Origin: an uncultured Eubacterium sp.
Lineage (GTDB): Bacteria > Bacillota > Clostridia > Oscillospirales > Acutalibacteraceae
Length of the DNA stretch: 64,000 nucleotides
Direction of reading: 5' to 3'
Assembly (NCBI GenBank): GCA_900539325.1
Contig: UQCC01000009.1
Coordinates: forward strand, 36,658 to 100,657
The translations under genes and the position numbers were made by a program. Under the pieces are notes generated by a model. That model saw only the letters and a program-made list of their open reading frames with translations, was not told where the DNA came from and searched no databases. This document shows, in pieces, positions 15,392 to 26,406 of the stretch; position 1 is the stretch's first letter, and every line of letters begins with the position of its first letter.

Positions 15392-18300
15392 TTAGTTGCC
15401 TGCATCGGTACCCTGACCGGTTGTTGAGCCGTTGCTCAGCACATCCTTGTCAAAGAAAAGTGATGCGCCGCCTTCGCTTTCATCCTGGGTGTTACCGGTA
15501 TGCAAATACGACTCGTCAACATTGTTGACCTGCTTGTCATATTCAGCCTGCGAAATAAGGTAAACATTACCCGATTCTGCAATTTGAAGGTCCATAGTTC
15601 TCCAGTTGGAGAATCTGTGAAGATTGATATAGAATGTATCAATCGATACGGTATCACCGATTATAGAACCCCAAATTTCCTGATAATAGCCGTCAAGTTT
15701 GATGTTGCCGACCTTTTTTTCTGCGGTTGAATTAGGTGACGGTGCATAGAACAATGCCGCAATCTTGCCGTACATCGTGTTATAAGTAATATTTCCGTTG
15801 TACGAAGCTATGGCATTAGGTAATTGATAAATGTTTCTGTCGTCATAATTACATGTTCCGTACGGGTCGGATATAGTTACATCTCCGTTGCACGCAACAG
15901 CATAACACATACTCATATCGGTAGAAGTTGCAACAACTATTTCGTTGTTTGCATAAATCGTTACCGGACAGGTTACATTTTGCTTAACCGTGCTCTTGCT
16001 GAGCGAAGCACCGCACTTATCGCACTTGTATGATTTGTTAGGGTCATAATTCTTTGTATAAATCGTGTAGCCGGTAGGATGCTTTGCCTTGTTTGTACAT
16101 CTCATGGTTGTATAAACATCACCTGCCGCCTTAAATCCTGTATAGCTGCCGTTTTTGATACCGTCTATCAAATCAAGGCTCGGTCCGTAGAATTTAACAT
16201 CGTGGCCGAAATATATAAGAGAATCATGCAACAGTGTTGCCTTGCCAAAAGCATATATATCGTAAGTGCCCATAAGAGAAGCGTTTTTATTAAGAGTCAA
16301 GTCGCCCATCGTATATACCGAGCCGTTCTTAAATGAAAGCTTTTCTTTAAGATTATACGCTGTTTCCTTGATGTACTTAATAATATCGCCGAGGATTGAG
16401 CCGTCACTTTCAAAGGTTTTAACAACATACTTATAAGTGTTGTTGTTATACGCCTCCGGAAGAACCCACATATCCGAATTGCTTCTTAATGTAAGGTATT
16501 TGTTTGCAAATACATACTGTCCGACAACCGTGCTTGAGAAGCCGTACTGTCTGATATAGCTTGTATACGACGCAAGCTTTTTACCGATATAGAACTCGCC
16601 GCCGTCGGCATCATCCGTAAGATCCCTTGTAATATCGTTTTCAAGCACAGATTCGTCACTCTTAAATCCGCACTTTGTATAATCATTTTTACAAACAGGA
16701 CAATCCGAATTCTTTGCATTTTCGGTACATTCGATTGTACAAGTGCAGGTTTCCTTTTCCTGATTATCAGGACTTTGTGCCTGGCACTTATGCCAATCGC
16801 CGCCGTCGCTCTTACATACAGGGCAATCTTCGGTCTTTTTATCTTCCGTACAAAGTTCTGAACAAATACATTCAACAGGAGCCGTACACTTTGTATAGTC
16901 ATCCTTACATACAGGGCAACTTGCATCAGGGTCGTCTTTTGAACACTTACCCGTACATGTACATACATTATCGCTCGATTTAGGTGTTGCCTCACGCAAG
17001 GTATCCTTATACTTTTCATCGTGCTTACCGAGTTCAATATAACTGAGTGCAGTCATATTACCGGCACAGAATACCGTTGAGTTGTCACGAATCTTAATAT
17101 TGCTTAGAGTTGCCTTGATAGAACCGCACGAATAGATTGTTGAAAATGTTTTAGCTTCAAACGAAGTTCCGCACTTAACATCTCCGCCGCTGTAAAGCGT
17201 ACCGTGCTCACGAACACAAATATAATTCCAAGCGTTGATATTTTCCTTTGCAAAAAGTTCCGAATATTGACCGACATCAATATATCTGTGTGTGGAAATT
17301 TTACCGCCCGAATATACGCTCGTGTCGTGCATGAGTTTAACCATACCACGAGGGGAGTAATCCTTGCCGGTTTTAACCGTTGTGCCCGGATAAATATTTA
17401 CTTTTCTGTCAAGGTCCATCTTGCCGCGAACATAGAGATAACAAGCGTTTGCATAGTTATAGTCGTAATTTGGATTTTGAATCAAATTACCCTTTGCATT
17501 TCTGACAAAGCGAGGTTCATCATTTTCGTCAATAAAGGTGCCCTTTGATGCCCAAGTGTCGCCGTCATCCGAAACATTAACCGCTCTGCCGATTTCAAAC
17601 GCCGTAATCTTGCCGATAACATCCGTTCTGTTTACAAGGTCACCGTAAACATAGAACTTTGTCATATCGGAAATTTTTGCTCTGCCGTTGAGGAAAGCAC
17701 TGCCGTGAACATAAAATCTGTTGAGCATTGATTTTGTTCTGCCCTCACGAAGAGTTTGCTGAACATCAAATCTGTTGTTAACAATGAACTTAAAGTCATC
17801 AGGGTCGTATCCGTTGAGCGAAAGTGTAACATTATTCGCAATCGTCTGCAACCATGTAATGAAGTTGGTCTTGGTGTTAACCTTACCCTTATTCTTACCG
17901 TCAACGATAAGCGTTACATTTTTATGCGGAGTAAAGATACTGTTTGTAAAGAACGAACCGCCAACATAAACGCTTGCATTTGAGAAAATGTCAAGGTAGT
18001 TCCATGTGGAAACGCCGCCCCAGCTACCGGCAATATCACCGGCTTTGCCTGTACCGTTGGTACTTGTTGCCATATTTCCGCCAATGTAAAGATATGAACT
18101 TGAATTAAGGTCGTCTTCACTGTTTACCAATTCGGAAATACCGAGTCTTGCACAACGCCTTGAAATGAAGTCGCCGTCACACATAAAGAGTGAATTACGC
18201 ATTGTAACCGTACCGCCGCTTGAGTAGCAATCGCCGGCAATAAAGGTTTTTGAATCAAGTTGTGACGAAAGTGCAATGTAGTTAATTGCATAAGTGTCGC

Positions 18301-21300
18301 TTGAATAAACATTAAGCGAGCCGTCTACATACATACTGCCGTAGTTTTGAACGGTACCGCCGACATCGTTTGCACCTGCGTCCTTGCTTGTACCGACTTG
18401 TATTCCGCCTCCGGAATAAATGACCGCATTTTTGTTTTCAGGGCAATAATTATCGTTTCGGCTGCCGTTATAAACATAACCGTTTACGATTGAGAACGAG
18501 CCCTTGAAGTCACCTTTAAGATTGATTGAATTGAAATACAAAAGTTCAAGATGATGAATATAGTAATCGTTGAATTCATCGTAACCGTTAAGCTTACTGT
18601 TATCAAGGGTATGACCTACATCACCCGTGTAGCCGACTTTGCCTTTGGCATAGAAAATACCGCCGTTAATCAAGCACATACCGTAAGTAGCGTCGCCCTC
18701 GCTGGAGAAAACAGGCATTTTACTCTTATCGTCCGACGAAGTGTTGAAACAAAGGTATCCGCCGAGCATTGCCACATCGCTGCCGAAGTTGGCAACCGAA
18801 CTTTCCTGAGCAAGGAACGAACCTCTCGGAGCAACCTCGTAACTCCAGCCGCCGTCATAATATGCACGGGTTGCATAGACGGCATTTGTATTTTCACCGA
18901 CTACTCTAAACCACATTGTACTTGTTACGCTGTGGCCTTTGATATAAGTAGGCTGCATAATGTTAATCTTGCCGTAGTTTTGAACATAACCCTCAAATAT
19001 GATCGTTTCGGTTGAGATTTTGCCTTTTTTATCCACACCGCCTACAAAGAAGCGTGCGTCCTTTGCTTTATCGGAACCGTTAAGGAGAGACATACCTTCA
19101 TAAAGTTTGCTCAAATCTTCTCTGTCGGTAGTCCATTTTCTTGAATTTTCGGCTTCGGTGCCGTCCGACTTTTTGTAATTTACAAGTTTGCCCATAATAA
19201 CGGTTGTGCCGAAATTGTAAATAGCCGAATCGGCATAAAGTGAGCCGCCGCTTGAAAGCGAAGAACCGTTTGCAACATATACACCGTTGCCGGTATTGTT
19301 ATCTATTCCGTTTGAATAAATGTCACCCGATACGCAAAGGGTTGAGCTGTTTTCAAGAACAACGCTTTCGCCTCGGTTTGCAATAAGGTCACTGCCTTTA
19401 GTTCCTGCCTTGCTGTAACTCCTTTGAGAGAGGTTGCCGATAACAACAAGGTCGTTATCAACATAAACCTTTTGGTTGCCGTAAGTATTAAAGTAATTCT
19501 TATACTTCAATGTGCCCGACTTTGTTTTGCCTACAAACAAGTCTGCATTTTGTCCGCCAAGAGTAACAAAATCATCAAACGAATTCTTGGTAGCCTTATC
19601 ATATCTGTCTGAAAGTTCATCAAAATAACCGTAAGTAATTGTTGAATAGGTATATGGGCTGTAATATATTTTGCCCATAATATAGAGGTTACCGTTGTTT
19701 ATAAGGCTTGCCGAATCACCGCAAAAATAAACATTACCGCCTACGCAAAGAGTTGAACCTTCAGGAATTGTAAGTTCATTTATAATCTTAATATTACCCG
19801 TAGTAACAATAGTCGAGTTTTTAACCGCAAAGTTACTGTTAGAAACAGGGAATACGCTGCCCGGATCGGACATAATAACCGAATCATCACTCTTTGTAAG
19901 ATTTGCAAGTTTGGTTGAGTATGGATAATAAATCAAGCTGACATTGCTGAGTTGAACACTGCCGATGCCCGAATATGTACCCGACGGCAATTTCATAAGA
20001 TAAACTCTTGAAAAGTCCGAAATAATTGCCTTGAGTATTACCTCACTTCCAAAGCAATAGAAGCCCGACTGATTATTGAGATAAATAGTTGTTTTCGGTG
20101 CATTTACATTGTCCTTGATATAAAGAGTAGCCGAATTGTTAATATGAATGTTAACATCGGCAGAGCACTCATATTTGCCGTAAATAAACATATTACCGTA
20201 AATATTTTGAGTGTTGTTGTCCGGAGTAACCTTTACATCATTGCCGAAGAAAATATTTGCACCCTTTTGTTCACAGTTGATTCTGCCCGTTTCAATAGTT
20301 GACGAGAACCAAGAATCTTTCTTTCCGTAAATGCTGGCTCTTGCCTTAATGGCAGTTTCATCCGCATTTGCCTTGATGAACAAGCCGTTGCCGGAGGTGT
20401 TTACAGGAAGTGAGCCGTAAATATATACCTCGGCTGAATTTTCAACACAAAGTGCCGAAGCATCATACGAAACTGAATTTGCAACATCCGCATCGCCGTT
20501 GACATAAATCTCTCCTGCGGTGGTTCTAATTGAACCGTTGCCGTATACATTACCGTTTACATACATATTACCTTCGTTAAGGATAGAGATATTGTCATAG
20601 TGTTCTTCAACTACAAGCGCTCCTCCGCCATCCAAAGCAAAGTTTGCACCCGACATATTGGCGAGGTATTTTATAGTAAAGTTTTTGCTTGATTCAACAT
20701 AAATATTGCCATAGTTTCTAATTTTCTCTGCCGTAATGCTCTTGAGCGAAAGATTTGTTCTGTTTACAAGATAACCGTTAATTGTAAGTTTGCCGTTGTA
20801 CAAAAACGAACAATTTTCAAAAATCTCGATATCATTTGTTGTAATATTGCCCTTGTTTACATAAAGAGCACTGTTTTTATGGCAGGAGAACACAGCACCA
20901 ACATTAAGGGTTCCGCCGTCAACAAAAATATTTGCATAGTTGTTGATTGTAGCCGCCTCAAGAGAATATGATGACAAATCACCGACATAAATTATTGAAT
21001 TGTCTTCACCGTTTTTGCCGTTTGAATTGTTATTAATCGTAGCGGTTACGGCAAGAGTACCGTGATTGTAAACCTTGCCTGTGTTTGTAAGATTGCCTGC
21101 TGTTGATTTACCGAAGCACTCAAACTTGCCGCTGTTTGTCATATCACCCGAAACATTGATTTCCTTGTTTGAAACAAAGTCACCGCTGTTGTCAAGAGAT
21201 GTGATATTTGATACAGCCGAACTGTTTCCGCCGAATACTTCAATAACACCGTTTGCATTGTTTACAATAGCCGAAGATGCTCCCTTAGAAAGGAACGAAA

Positions 21301-24300
21301 CGCTGACAACGCCGCTGTTAACAAGTTTTGTAAATTTACCGTCATTATTTGAGCAAATAAAGTTGCTGTTTGTAACGGTACCGTTTGAAGCGATTGTGCC
21401 CGCAACGCTGATTTCACCGCTGTTTTCAACATCATTAAATGTTGCACCGTATGATGTGACTTGAATTTTACCGGTGTTTATAACTGCATTTTTAAATTCG
21501 GCAGTACCGTTGAGTTTCAAATCAGCCGTGTTTCTAATTGTTTTGATCTGCGAATTACCGTTAACCTCAACAAAACCGTAATTGTTTGCACTTCCCTTTA
21601 ATGTAAGAGAATTGTCAACCTTAACGGTTGCGTCGTCATCGTTTGTAAACGAGCTGCTTTCAGCCATAGTCATATTTTTTAACTGAATATTACCTGTGTT
21701 TACAACATTTTTCGCAGTAAAGTTACCCTTGCAAATAACAGCACTTTCTTTTTCGTTGGTGAGATTGTCCAAAGTACCGTCCGCGCTTATGTAAACTGTC
21801 GAACCGCGTGACTTTGCCGTGTTATACTTGTTGTTAATTGTACCGCTTTCTGTCGAGCCGTAAACCTGAAAAACATCGTAATTGTTAACAGTTCCCGAAC
21901 CTGAAAGCGTACCGGTAGTACCCGGATTTGACTCTTTCGGAACAAGACCGATTAAGGCTGTACTGTAATTATCAAATGTACCGTTTACGGTCAATTTATT
22001 TGTTACAAGAAATTCACCTTTGTTTGTAATATCTTTGGCTGTACAGTTTTTCTCAATCAAAAGGCGTTTAGCTTCATTAACAACAATTTTGTTTGCCGAA
22101 GAAATTTCCTCAATCTTAACATTGGAATTGATTGTTAATGTATCCTTAATATTAATCAATCCGATATAAGTTGACGAACCGTCATTAATTGTAAGATTGT
22201 TAGCGGTGATACTGCTGTCCTTAGGAATGCAGAAGCCGCCGCCGCTTTCAATCGTAAGATTGTTAATACTGAGTCCCGGAGCCGAAAGGAAGCTGCCGTT
22301 ATAAAGAGTATAGTTGCCGTTGCCGCTTTGCAAGCCTGTAACCGTACCTATTGCGCCGATGGCAAACACTTTATTAGCCGGGCTTCTGTTAAAATTAATT
22401 TGACCGCAGTTTGAAATTGACTCATTCTTTGAATTTTTACCGAGAAGGAGTTTTGTGCCCGGATTAAATGTAATTTGCTTTGAATCCTGAACATGGATTT
22501 CATCCGACACAAAAACATGGGCATTTTCATTAAATTCGGAAGTTCTTACATCCATTTTCTTGCAGATAACATTGCCGAATTTTGAAGTGTACTCTTTGTT
22601 TTTATCGTACAAACTCTTAACCATATCGGTAACAATAAGCGAACCTGAAGCACAATCGTACCTCATTGCGTTTATTCTGTGCGTCTTTTCACCGTGAGTA
22701 ACAAGTACGGAACCTGTATCCATAGTTAATGTACATACACCGCCGACATTAACAACACCTTGTTCGGTATCATCTTCCCACTCGGAAGGCATATTGGCAA
22801 TAACAAACGCATTTTTACCGATATTGATATTACCGTCTTTTGTTGAAAGGTCTCTGCCGAGGTAAACCTTTGAATTATCCGCTATACTGATATTTCCGCT
22901 GCCCTTTCGACAATAAAGTGCACCTGTGCTGTACAAGTCACCGCCTAAACTTACATGACCTGAGCCGGCATGTTTATAAAAATCTCCCTTGCAATAAATC
23001 TGCGTGTTGGATTTAGATTCAAACTCACTGAAGAAAATATGAGATTTGCTCACAACAACGGAATTTTTATCAACCGACATTCTTCCGTCTTCAACTTCGA
23101 TATCGCCGCCTACAATGAGTGTTGAGTTTTCACCGATTGTAAGCCACTTATCGCTCCAAACATGAAGATTGCCCTCACAAATAACTGTTGTGTTATTACC
23201 GATATTAAGGTCGCCTCTGTTTATGTCGATATTTCCCGATACATACAGATAAGTAGGCTTATCGTTTTCGTTATTGCCTATTCTTGACCTTGCCGAGCCT
23301 TTGCTGTCATTTACCCACAAATTTCCGTTAATTACTACAGAATAACCCGACTTCAAAGTTGCACCGTAAAATTTTGCGGTAGGTCGCCAAGGATTTTCGA
23401 TATTACCGTTGTAAATGGTTTTATCCTTAAAATACCATTCCCAGTTATCGCCCTCAGAATAATCCGAGCCTATTTTATTGATACCTTTTGATGTAGTCCA
23501 ACCGTCTGCGGTTGAAGCCGATTTTTTGAGCGAATTATAAAGTTCGTTATACTTTTTGTCAACCTTTTCGCCGATTTTTTCAGCATCTACTTCAAAATCT
23601 TCACGGGTTTCTTCCAAAATGCCGTCAACATCTTTTCCGTCAACCGTGGTTTCTCCGGAAACTTTCTTTTTTACAACTCCGTCCTGACCCGGAAGCAAAT
23701 CTTCATACGAATACTTTTCGCTGACCTTTGTACCGTCAATCTTGGTGTAATCTTTTGTGATACCTGCGGTATTCTTTGTTTCAACAGTTTCGCTGTTTTT
23801 GATGTCGTAGCCGAGGTCGGCAAGAGTTGCGTCAATCAAAGTTTTGTAGCGAGATTCAACAGGGTCGAGTCTCAAATCGGCAGGAACCGACAACTCTTGG
23901 TTGCTGATTTCCTTGGAGATTTCCTTGATTTTGCTGATTTTGGAATTGAGATAATTTTTCTTTGTACCCGTGCTCTTAAGGAACACAGCGTCCTCTGCCG
24001 GTGCAGTATCCGAGAAATCACTTTGGTCCGAAAGCATAAGGGTATTTTCAATATAATGCTTTTTCTTTGCTACGGCGTCATCACCGTAATGTTTTTCATA
24101 ATCGTGAACAGAAGTATCGTCATAATCTTTGTCGACAAGTACATCTGATTTTTCAAATTTCTGCACAGCGTTTTTGCCGTACTTATCGCCGTTTTTCTTG
24201 TTATAATCTTCAACGACATTCTTTGCCGAATTCAAGTTTCCGTTTGAATCATAAATATTCACACCGTTGTATTTTGTATGGTTCAAATCGCTTGATTTAT

Positions 24301-26365
24301 ATTTTGTAAGAGTATATTCATCATACTTCATACTGTTACCCGATGAATCGGTTGAAGTAAGTTTATACTTCAAAAGCGGAGAAGTCTTTTTGTTTGTAAG
24401 AACCTCGCTTGTATTGTACGAATTGTCTACATATGTGTCGGCATAGCCGTCCGGAACTTCGCCCAAAACAGTTGTGGCGTCTGCCGCACCTTTTGTAAAT
24501 GTGCCGTTCTTATTTTCAACCGTTGCAAGCGTATCCTTTGAATTGATTACCTTTTCAAGTTTTGTTTGCGACTTTTTAACAGCGTCCTTTACAGAGGTTG
24601 CGTCCGAAGTTTCAACATCGGAGGAGTCACTGTTCTTGGTTGTTGTTGAATTCTTTACCGAACGATTGATAGCCCTGATAAAATACGGCTTCATATTCGG
24701 CACCTGAATATAGCTTGCTCTCTGTCTGAAAGTTTTGGCAATAGCAAAGCGGTATCCCGCCTCGGATTGAGGAGTTATCGAACCTGTATTTCTTTTCATA
24801 TCAACAAGGTTTCTGTTTGTATTTTCAGCGTCAACAATGTAAAGCTCGGCAGTTTGGTCACTGTCAGCCTTTCTAAATGTAATAACACTGTTTTCCTTGT
24901 CAACCTTTGTGCCGTCATAAAGAGGCAATGTTGTATTTGTTGCTGGCGGGTCATAACCGCGTTCAATAACAGGGGTCAAGAAATCCGTAAGCGTTTTGCC
25001 GCCCTGAGCCTCGGTCATAACCTGATTTGCCATAGCATTTGTTGCGCCATAAACAATTGACTTTTGAGCATTTAATTGATACTTATTTTTTTCGATATAC
25101 TCAAGATTGTCTGCCTGTGCAAGAACAGCCGCTTGCTGTGATGCAGGCAGAGTAATGCTGTTTTCCATATAGTCCAGAGCAGTAGCGGTAAAGGCATCTC
25201 GCAAGCCCTGTGTGCTTGTAATACTGTCAAAATTCAAGCGGTCAATAACATAAAGTGCAACCTGAGTTTGCTCAATATATTGATAGTTTCTTACATAAAC
25301 CCTTGTATTATTATCATTGTTTGTGCCAAGCCACTGAGAAAATGTACCGCCAACGGTGTTGTTTACAATTTTACCTGCCGAAAAATCAATATTGTTTACA
25401 GCGGTAAAATGAACCTGATTATAATCATCGTCGGTTTGCTCATCGCCCTCACATTTTCTGTAATCGTCCTGACAAACCGTACAATATGTGTTTTTGGTAT
25501 TCTCCGATTTACACAAGGTTTGACAAATACAGTTGGCATTTGTACCCGTATAGTCTATATCTTTTGAGCGGCTCGCCTGAAGAGCGTTTACGCCTATGCT
25601 TATATCCGAATTTGAATGAACATCACCGTTAATAGTGGCATATGATAAATGCTGATTAAAAAGTTCATTATAATTAGGATTTCCGCCCAATCTTTCTATG
25701 ATTTTCTGAACAAAATTCCGATTAATACCGTTAATGAGATTTGTAAAAATATTGGCAATTGCCTGCGTGTTGTTTGTTCTGCCGTTGATGCCGACAGCCA
25801 TTTGTCTGTAATCCGTGGCTTGCTTTGTGGAATTGCCGAAAATTGTATATTTAAGTGCCTCCGGCATTTCATTGTACTGCATATCGCATTTTGCATAACC
25901 GCTTTTTACAACCATTTTGTCAAAAGTTTTCCAATATTCCTTGCAGTCAACCCCGACAGTAACCTTCAAATATCCGGAGGTTATATAGGTTCCGTCGTCA
26001 TTTGCGGCGGCTTCCTCGGTTAAAAGTCCTTTTCTGTCAATAATTACAACTGCGTTGTTATCACCATAGGTAATCTTGGTTCTCAGTTTACCTGAAGTGA
26101 TTGTGCCCGTACCTTTTTTGGTAATATCAACGCCGTTTTCCTTCATATATGTTTCAACCGTATGTTTTATATTTTCATCGGTATCCATAAGATTGTGCGC
26201 AACAGCAACAGTCGCAGAGTCTACCGCATTCTGCAACCTTGCCGCTTGAAAATATATCAATCCGAATTCGAGGATAAGCGCCAAAATAGCCAATATAGCC
26301 ATACATGCAAATATTGATATAAGGGCGATATCACCGTTTTCTTTTCTTTTAAACAATTTTTTCAA
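15392..26365 (-). CDS. Giant TadG-type pilus-associated protein with beta-solenoid and six-cysteine modules
   Basis: About 3,657 residues from a TTG at 26365 (GAGGAG 8 nt before; the GTG nine bases upstream would overlap that site). Residues 9-50 are a TadE/TadG-like head: basic stretch, NGD, one hydrophobic helix, then LQNAVDSATVAVAHNL. A first six-Cys module lies at 279-305. A charged Lys/Asp/Ser-rich linker occupies about 560-980. From about 985 to 3130 there are hundreds of short strands of the type VSGNIDINRGDLNIGNNTTV, a right-handed beta-solenoid reminiscent of bactofilins and haemagglutinins. Three tandem six-Cys modules fill 3135-3232, then more solenoid with a C-x2-C pair near 3448-3451. 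No LPXTG motif or choline/S-layer domain seen, so anchoring would be via the N-terminal helix. Last of the pilus genes; likely a surface fibre or adhesin (inference). Confidence 0.9.
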   Translation of the reverse strand: MKKLFKRKENGDIALISIFACMAILAILALILEFGLIYFQAARLQNAVDSATVAVAHNLMDTDENIKHTVETYMKENGVDITKKGTGTITSGKLRTKITYGDNNAVVIIDRKGLLTEEAAANDDGTYITSGYLKVTVGVDCKEYWKTFDKMVVKSGYAKCDMQYNEMPEALKYTIFGNSTKQATDYRQMAVGINGRTNNTQAIANIFTNLINGINRNFVQKIIERLGGNPNYNELFNQHLSYATINGDVHSNSDISIGVNALQASRSKDIDYTGTNANCICQTLCKSENTKNTYCTVCQDDYRKCEGDEQTDDDYNQVHFTAVNNIDFSAGKIVNNTVGGTFSQWLGTNNDNNTRVYVRNYQYIEQTQVALYVIDRLNFDSITSTQGLRDAFTATALDYMENSITLPASQQAAVLAQADNLEYIEKNKYQLNAQKSIVYGATNAMANQVMTEAQGGKTLTDFLTPVIERGYDPPATNTTLPLYDGTKVDKENSVITFRKADSDQTAELYIVDAENTNRNLVDMKRNTGSITPQSEAGYRFAIAKTFRQRASYIQVPNMKPYFIRAINRSVKNSTTTKNSDSSDVETSDATSVKDAVKKSQTKLEKVINSKDTLATVENKNGTFTKGAADATTVLGEVPDGYADTYVDNSYNTSEVLTNKKTSPLLKYKLTSTDSSGNSMKYDEYTLTKYKSSDLNHTKYNGVNIYDSNGNLNSAKNVVEDYNKKNGDKYGKNAVQKFEKSDVLVDKDYDDTSVHDYEKHYGDDAVAKKKHYIENTLMLSDQSDFSDTAPAEDAVFLKSTGTKKNYLNSKISKIKEISKEISNQELSVPADLRLDPVESRYKTLIDATLADLGYDIKNSETVETKNTAGITKDYTKIDGTKVSEKYSYEDLLPGQDGVVKKKVSGETTVDGKDVDGILEETREDFEVDAEKIGEKVDKKYNELYNSLKKSASTADGWTTSKGINKIGSDYSEGDNWEWYFKDKTIYNGNIENPWRPTAKFYGATLKSGYSVVINGNLWVNDSKGSARSRIGNNENDKPTYLYVSGNIDINRGDLNIGNNTTVICEGNLHVWSDKWLTIGENSTLIVGGDIEVEDGRMSVDKNSVVVSKSHIFFSEFESKSNTQIYCKGDFYKHAGSGHVSLGGDLYSTGALYCRKGSGNISIADNSKVYLGRDLSTKDGNINIGKNAFVIANMPSEWEDDTEQGVVNVGGVCTLTMDTGSVLVTHGEKTHRINAMRYDCASGSLIVTDMVKSLYDKNKEYTSKFGNVICKKMDVRTSEFNENAHVFVSDEIHVQDSKQITFNPGTKLLLGKNSKNESISNCGQINFNRSPANKVFAIGAIGTVTGLQSGNGNYTLYNGSFLSAPGLSINNLTIESGGGFCIPKDSSITANNLTINDGSSTYIGLINIKDTLTINSNVKIEEISSANKIVVNEAKRLLIEKNCTAKDITNKGEFLVTNKLTVNGTFDNYSTALIGLVPKESNPGTTGTLSGSGTVNNYDVFQVYGSTESGTINNKYNTAKSRGSTVYISADGTLDNLTNEKESAVICKGNFTAKNVVNTGNIQLKNMTMAESSSFTNDDDATVKVDNSLTLKGSANNYGFVEVNGNSQIKTIRNTADLKLNGTAEFKNAVINTGKIQVTSYGATFNDVENSGEISVAGTIASNGTVTNSNFICSNNDGKFTKLVNSGVVSVSFLSKGASSAIVNNANGVIEVFGGNSSAVSNITSLDNSGDFVSNKEINVSGDMTNSGKFECFGKSTAGNLTNTGKVYNHGTLAVTATINNNSNGKNGEDNSIIYVGDLSSYSLEAATINNYANIFVDGGTLNVGAVFSCHKNSALYVNKGNITTNDIEIFENCSFLYNGKLTINGYLVNRTNLSLKSITAEKIRNYGNIYVESSKNFTIKYLANMSGANFALDGGGALVVEEHYDNISILNEGNMYVNGNVYGNGSIRTTAGEIYVNGDADVANSVSYDASALCVENSAEVYIYGSLPVNTSGNGLFIKANADETAIKARASIYGKKDSWFSSTIETGRINCEQKGANIFFGNDVKVTPDNNTQNIYGNMFIYGKYECSADVNIHINNSATLYIKDNVNAPKTTIYLNNQSGFYCFGSEVILKAIISDFSRVYLMKLPSGTYSGIGSVQLSNVSLIYYPYSTKLANLTKSDDSVIMSDPGSVFPVSNSNFAVKNSTIVTTGNIKIINELTIPEGSTLCVGGNVYFCGDSASLINNGNLYIMGKIYYSPYTYSTITYGYFDELSDRYDKATKNSFDDFVTLGGQNADLFVGKTKSGTLKYKNYFNTYGNQKVYVDNDLVVIGNLSQRSYSKAGTKGSDLIANRGESVVLENSSTLCVSGDIYSNGIDNNTGNGVYVANGSSLSSGGSLYADSAIYNFGTTVIMGKLVNYKKSDGTEAENSRKWTTDREDLSKLYEGMSLLNGSDKAKDARFFVGGVDKKGKISTETIIFEGYVQNYGKINIMQPTYIKGHSVTSTMWFRVVGENTNAVYATRAYYDGGWSYEVAPRGSFLAQESSVANFGSDVAMLGGYLCFNTSSDDKSKMPVFSSEGDATYGMCLINGGIFYAKGKVGYTGDVGHTLDNSKLNGYDEFNDYYIHHLELLYFNSINLKGDFKGSFSIVNGYVYNGSRNDNYCPENKNAVIYSGGGIQVGTSKDAGANDVGGTVQNYGSMYVDGSLNVYSSDTYAINYIALSSQLDSKTFIAGDCYSSGGTVTMRNSLFMCDGDFISRRCARLGISELVNSEDDLNSSSYLYIGGNMATSTNGTGKAGDIAGSWGGVSTWNYLDIFSNASVYVGGSFFTNSIFTPHKNVTLIVDGKNKGKVNTKTNFITWLQTIANNVTLSLNGYDPDDFKFIVNNRFDVQQTLREGRTKSMLNRFYVHGSAFLNGRAKISDMTKFYVYGDLVNRTDVIGKITAFEIGRAVNVSDDGDTWASKGTFIDENDEPRFVRNAKGNLIQNPNYDYNYANACYLYVRGKMDLDRKVNIYPGTTVKTGKDYSPRGMVKLMHDTSVYSGGKISTHRYIDVGQYSELFAKENINAWNYICVREHGTLYSGGDVKCGTSFEAKTFSTIYSCGSIKATLSNIKIRDNSTVFCAGNMTALSYIELGKHDEKYKDTLREATPKSSDNVCTCTGKCSKDDPDASCPVCKDDYTKCTAPVECICSELCTEDKKTEDCPVCKSDGGDWHKCQAQSPDNQEKETCTCTIECTENAKNSDCPVCKNDYTKCGFKSDESVLENDITRDLTDDADGGEFYIGKKLASYTSYIRQYGFSSTVVGQYVFANKYLTLRSNSDMWVLPEAYNNNTYKYVVKTFESDGSILGDIIKYIKETAYNLKEKLSFKNGSVYTMGDLTLNKNASLMGTYDIYAFGKATLLHDSLIYFGHDVKFYGPSLDLIDGIKNGSYTGFKAAGDVYTTMRCTNKAKHPTGYTIYTKNYDPNKSYKCDKCGASLSKSTVKQNVTCPVTIYANNEIVVATSTDMSMCYAVACNGDVTISDPYGTCNYDDRNIYQLPNAIASYNGNITYNTMYGKIAALFYAPSPNSTAEKKVGNIKLDGYYQEIWGSIIGDTVSIDTFYINLHRFSNWRTMDLQIAESGNVYLISQAEYDKQVNNVDESYLHTGNTQDESEGGASLFFDKDVLSNGSTTGQGTDAGN

Positions 26366-26406
26366 GGCAATCACTCCTCTTGTTTAACGAAGTTTTTTAC
26401 AAATGA

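Noticed and set aside
15392..16665. LPXTG sorting signal or other wall anchor at the end of the giant protein
   Set aside because: The C-terminus is polar (ending GQGTDAGN) with no LPXTG, hydrophobic tail or basic end.
25649..26023. Open frames antisense to the giant Tad gene, such as this 124-codon one
   Set aside because: The giant frame is continuous with a typical TadG head, and many antisense frames of this size are expected by chance over 11 kb.
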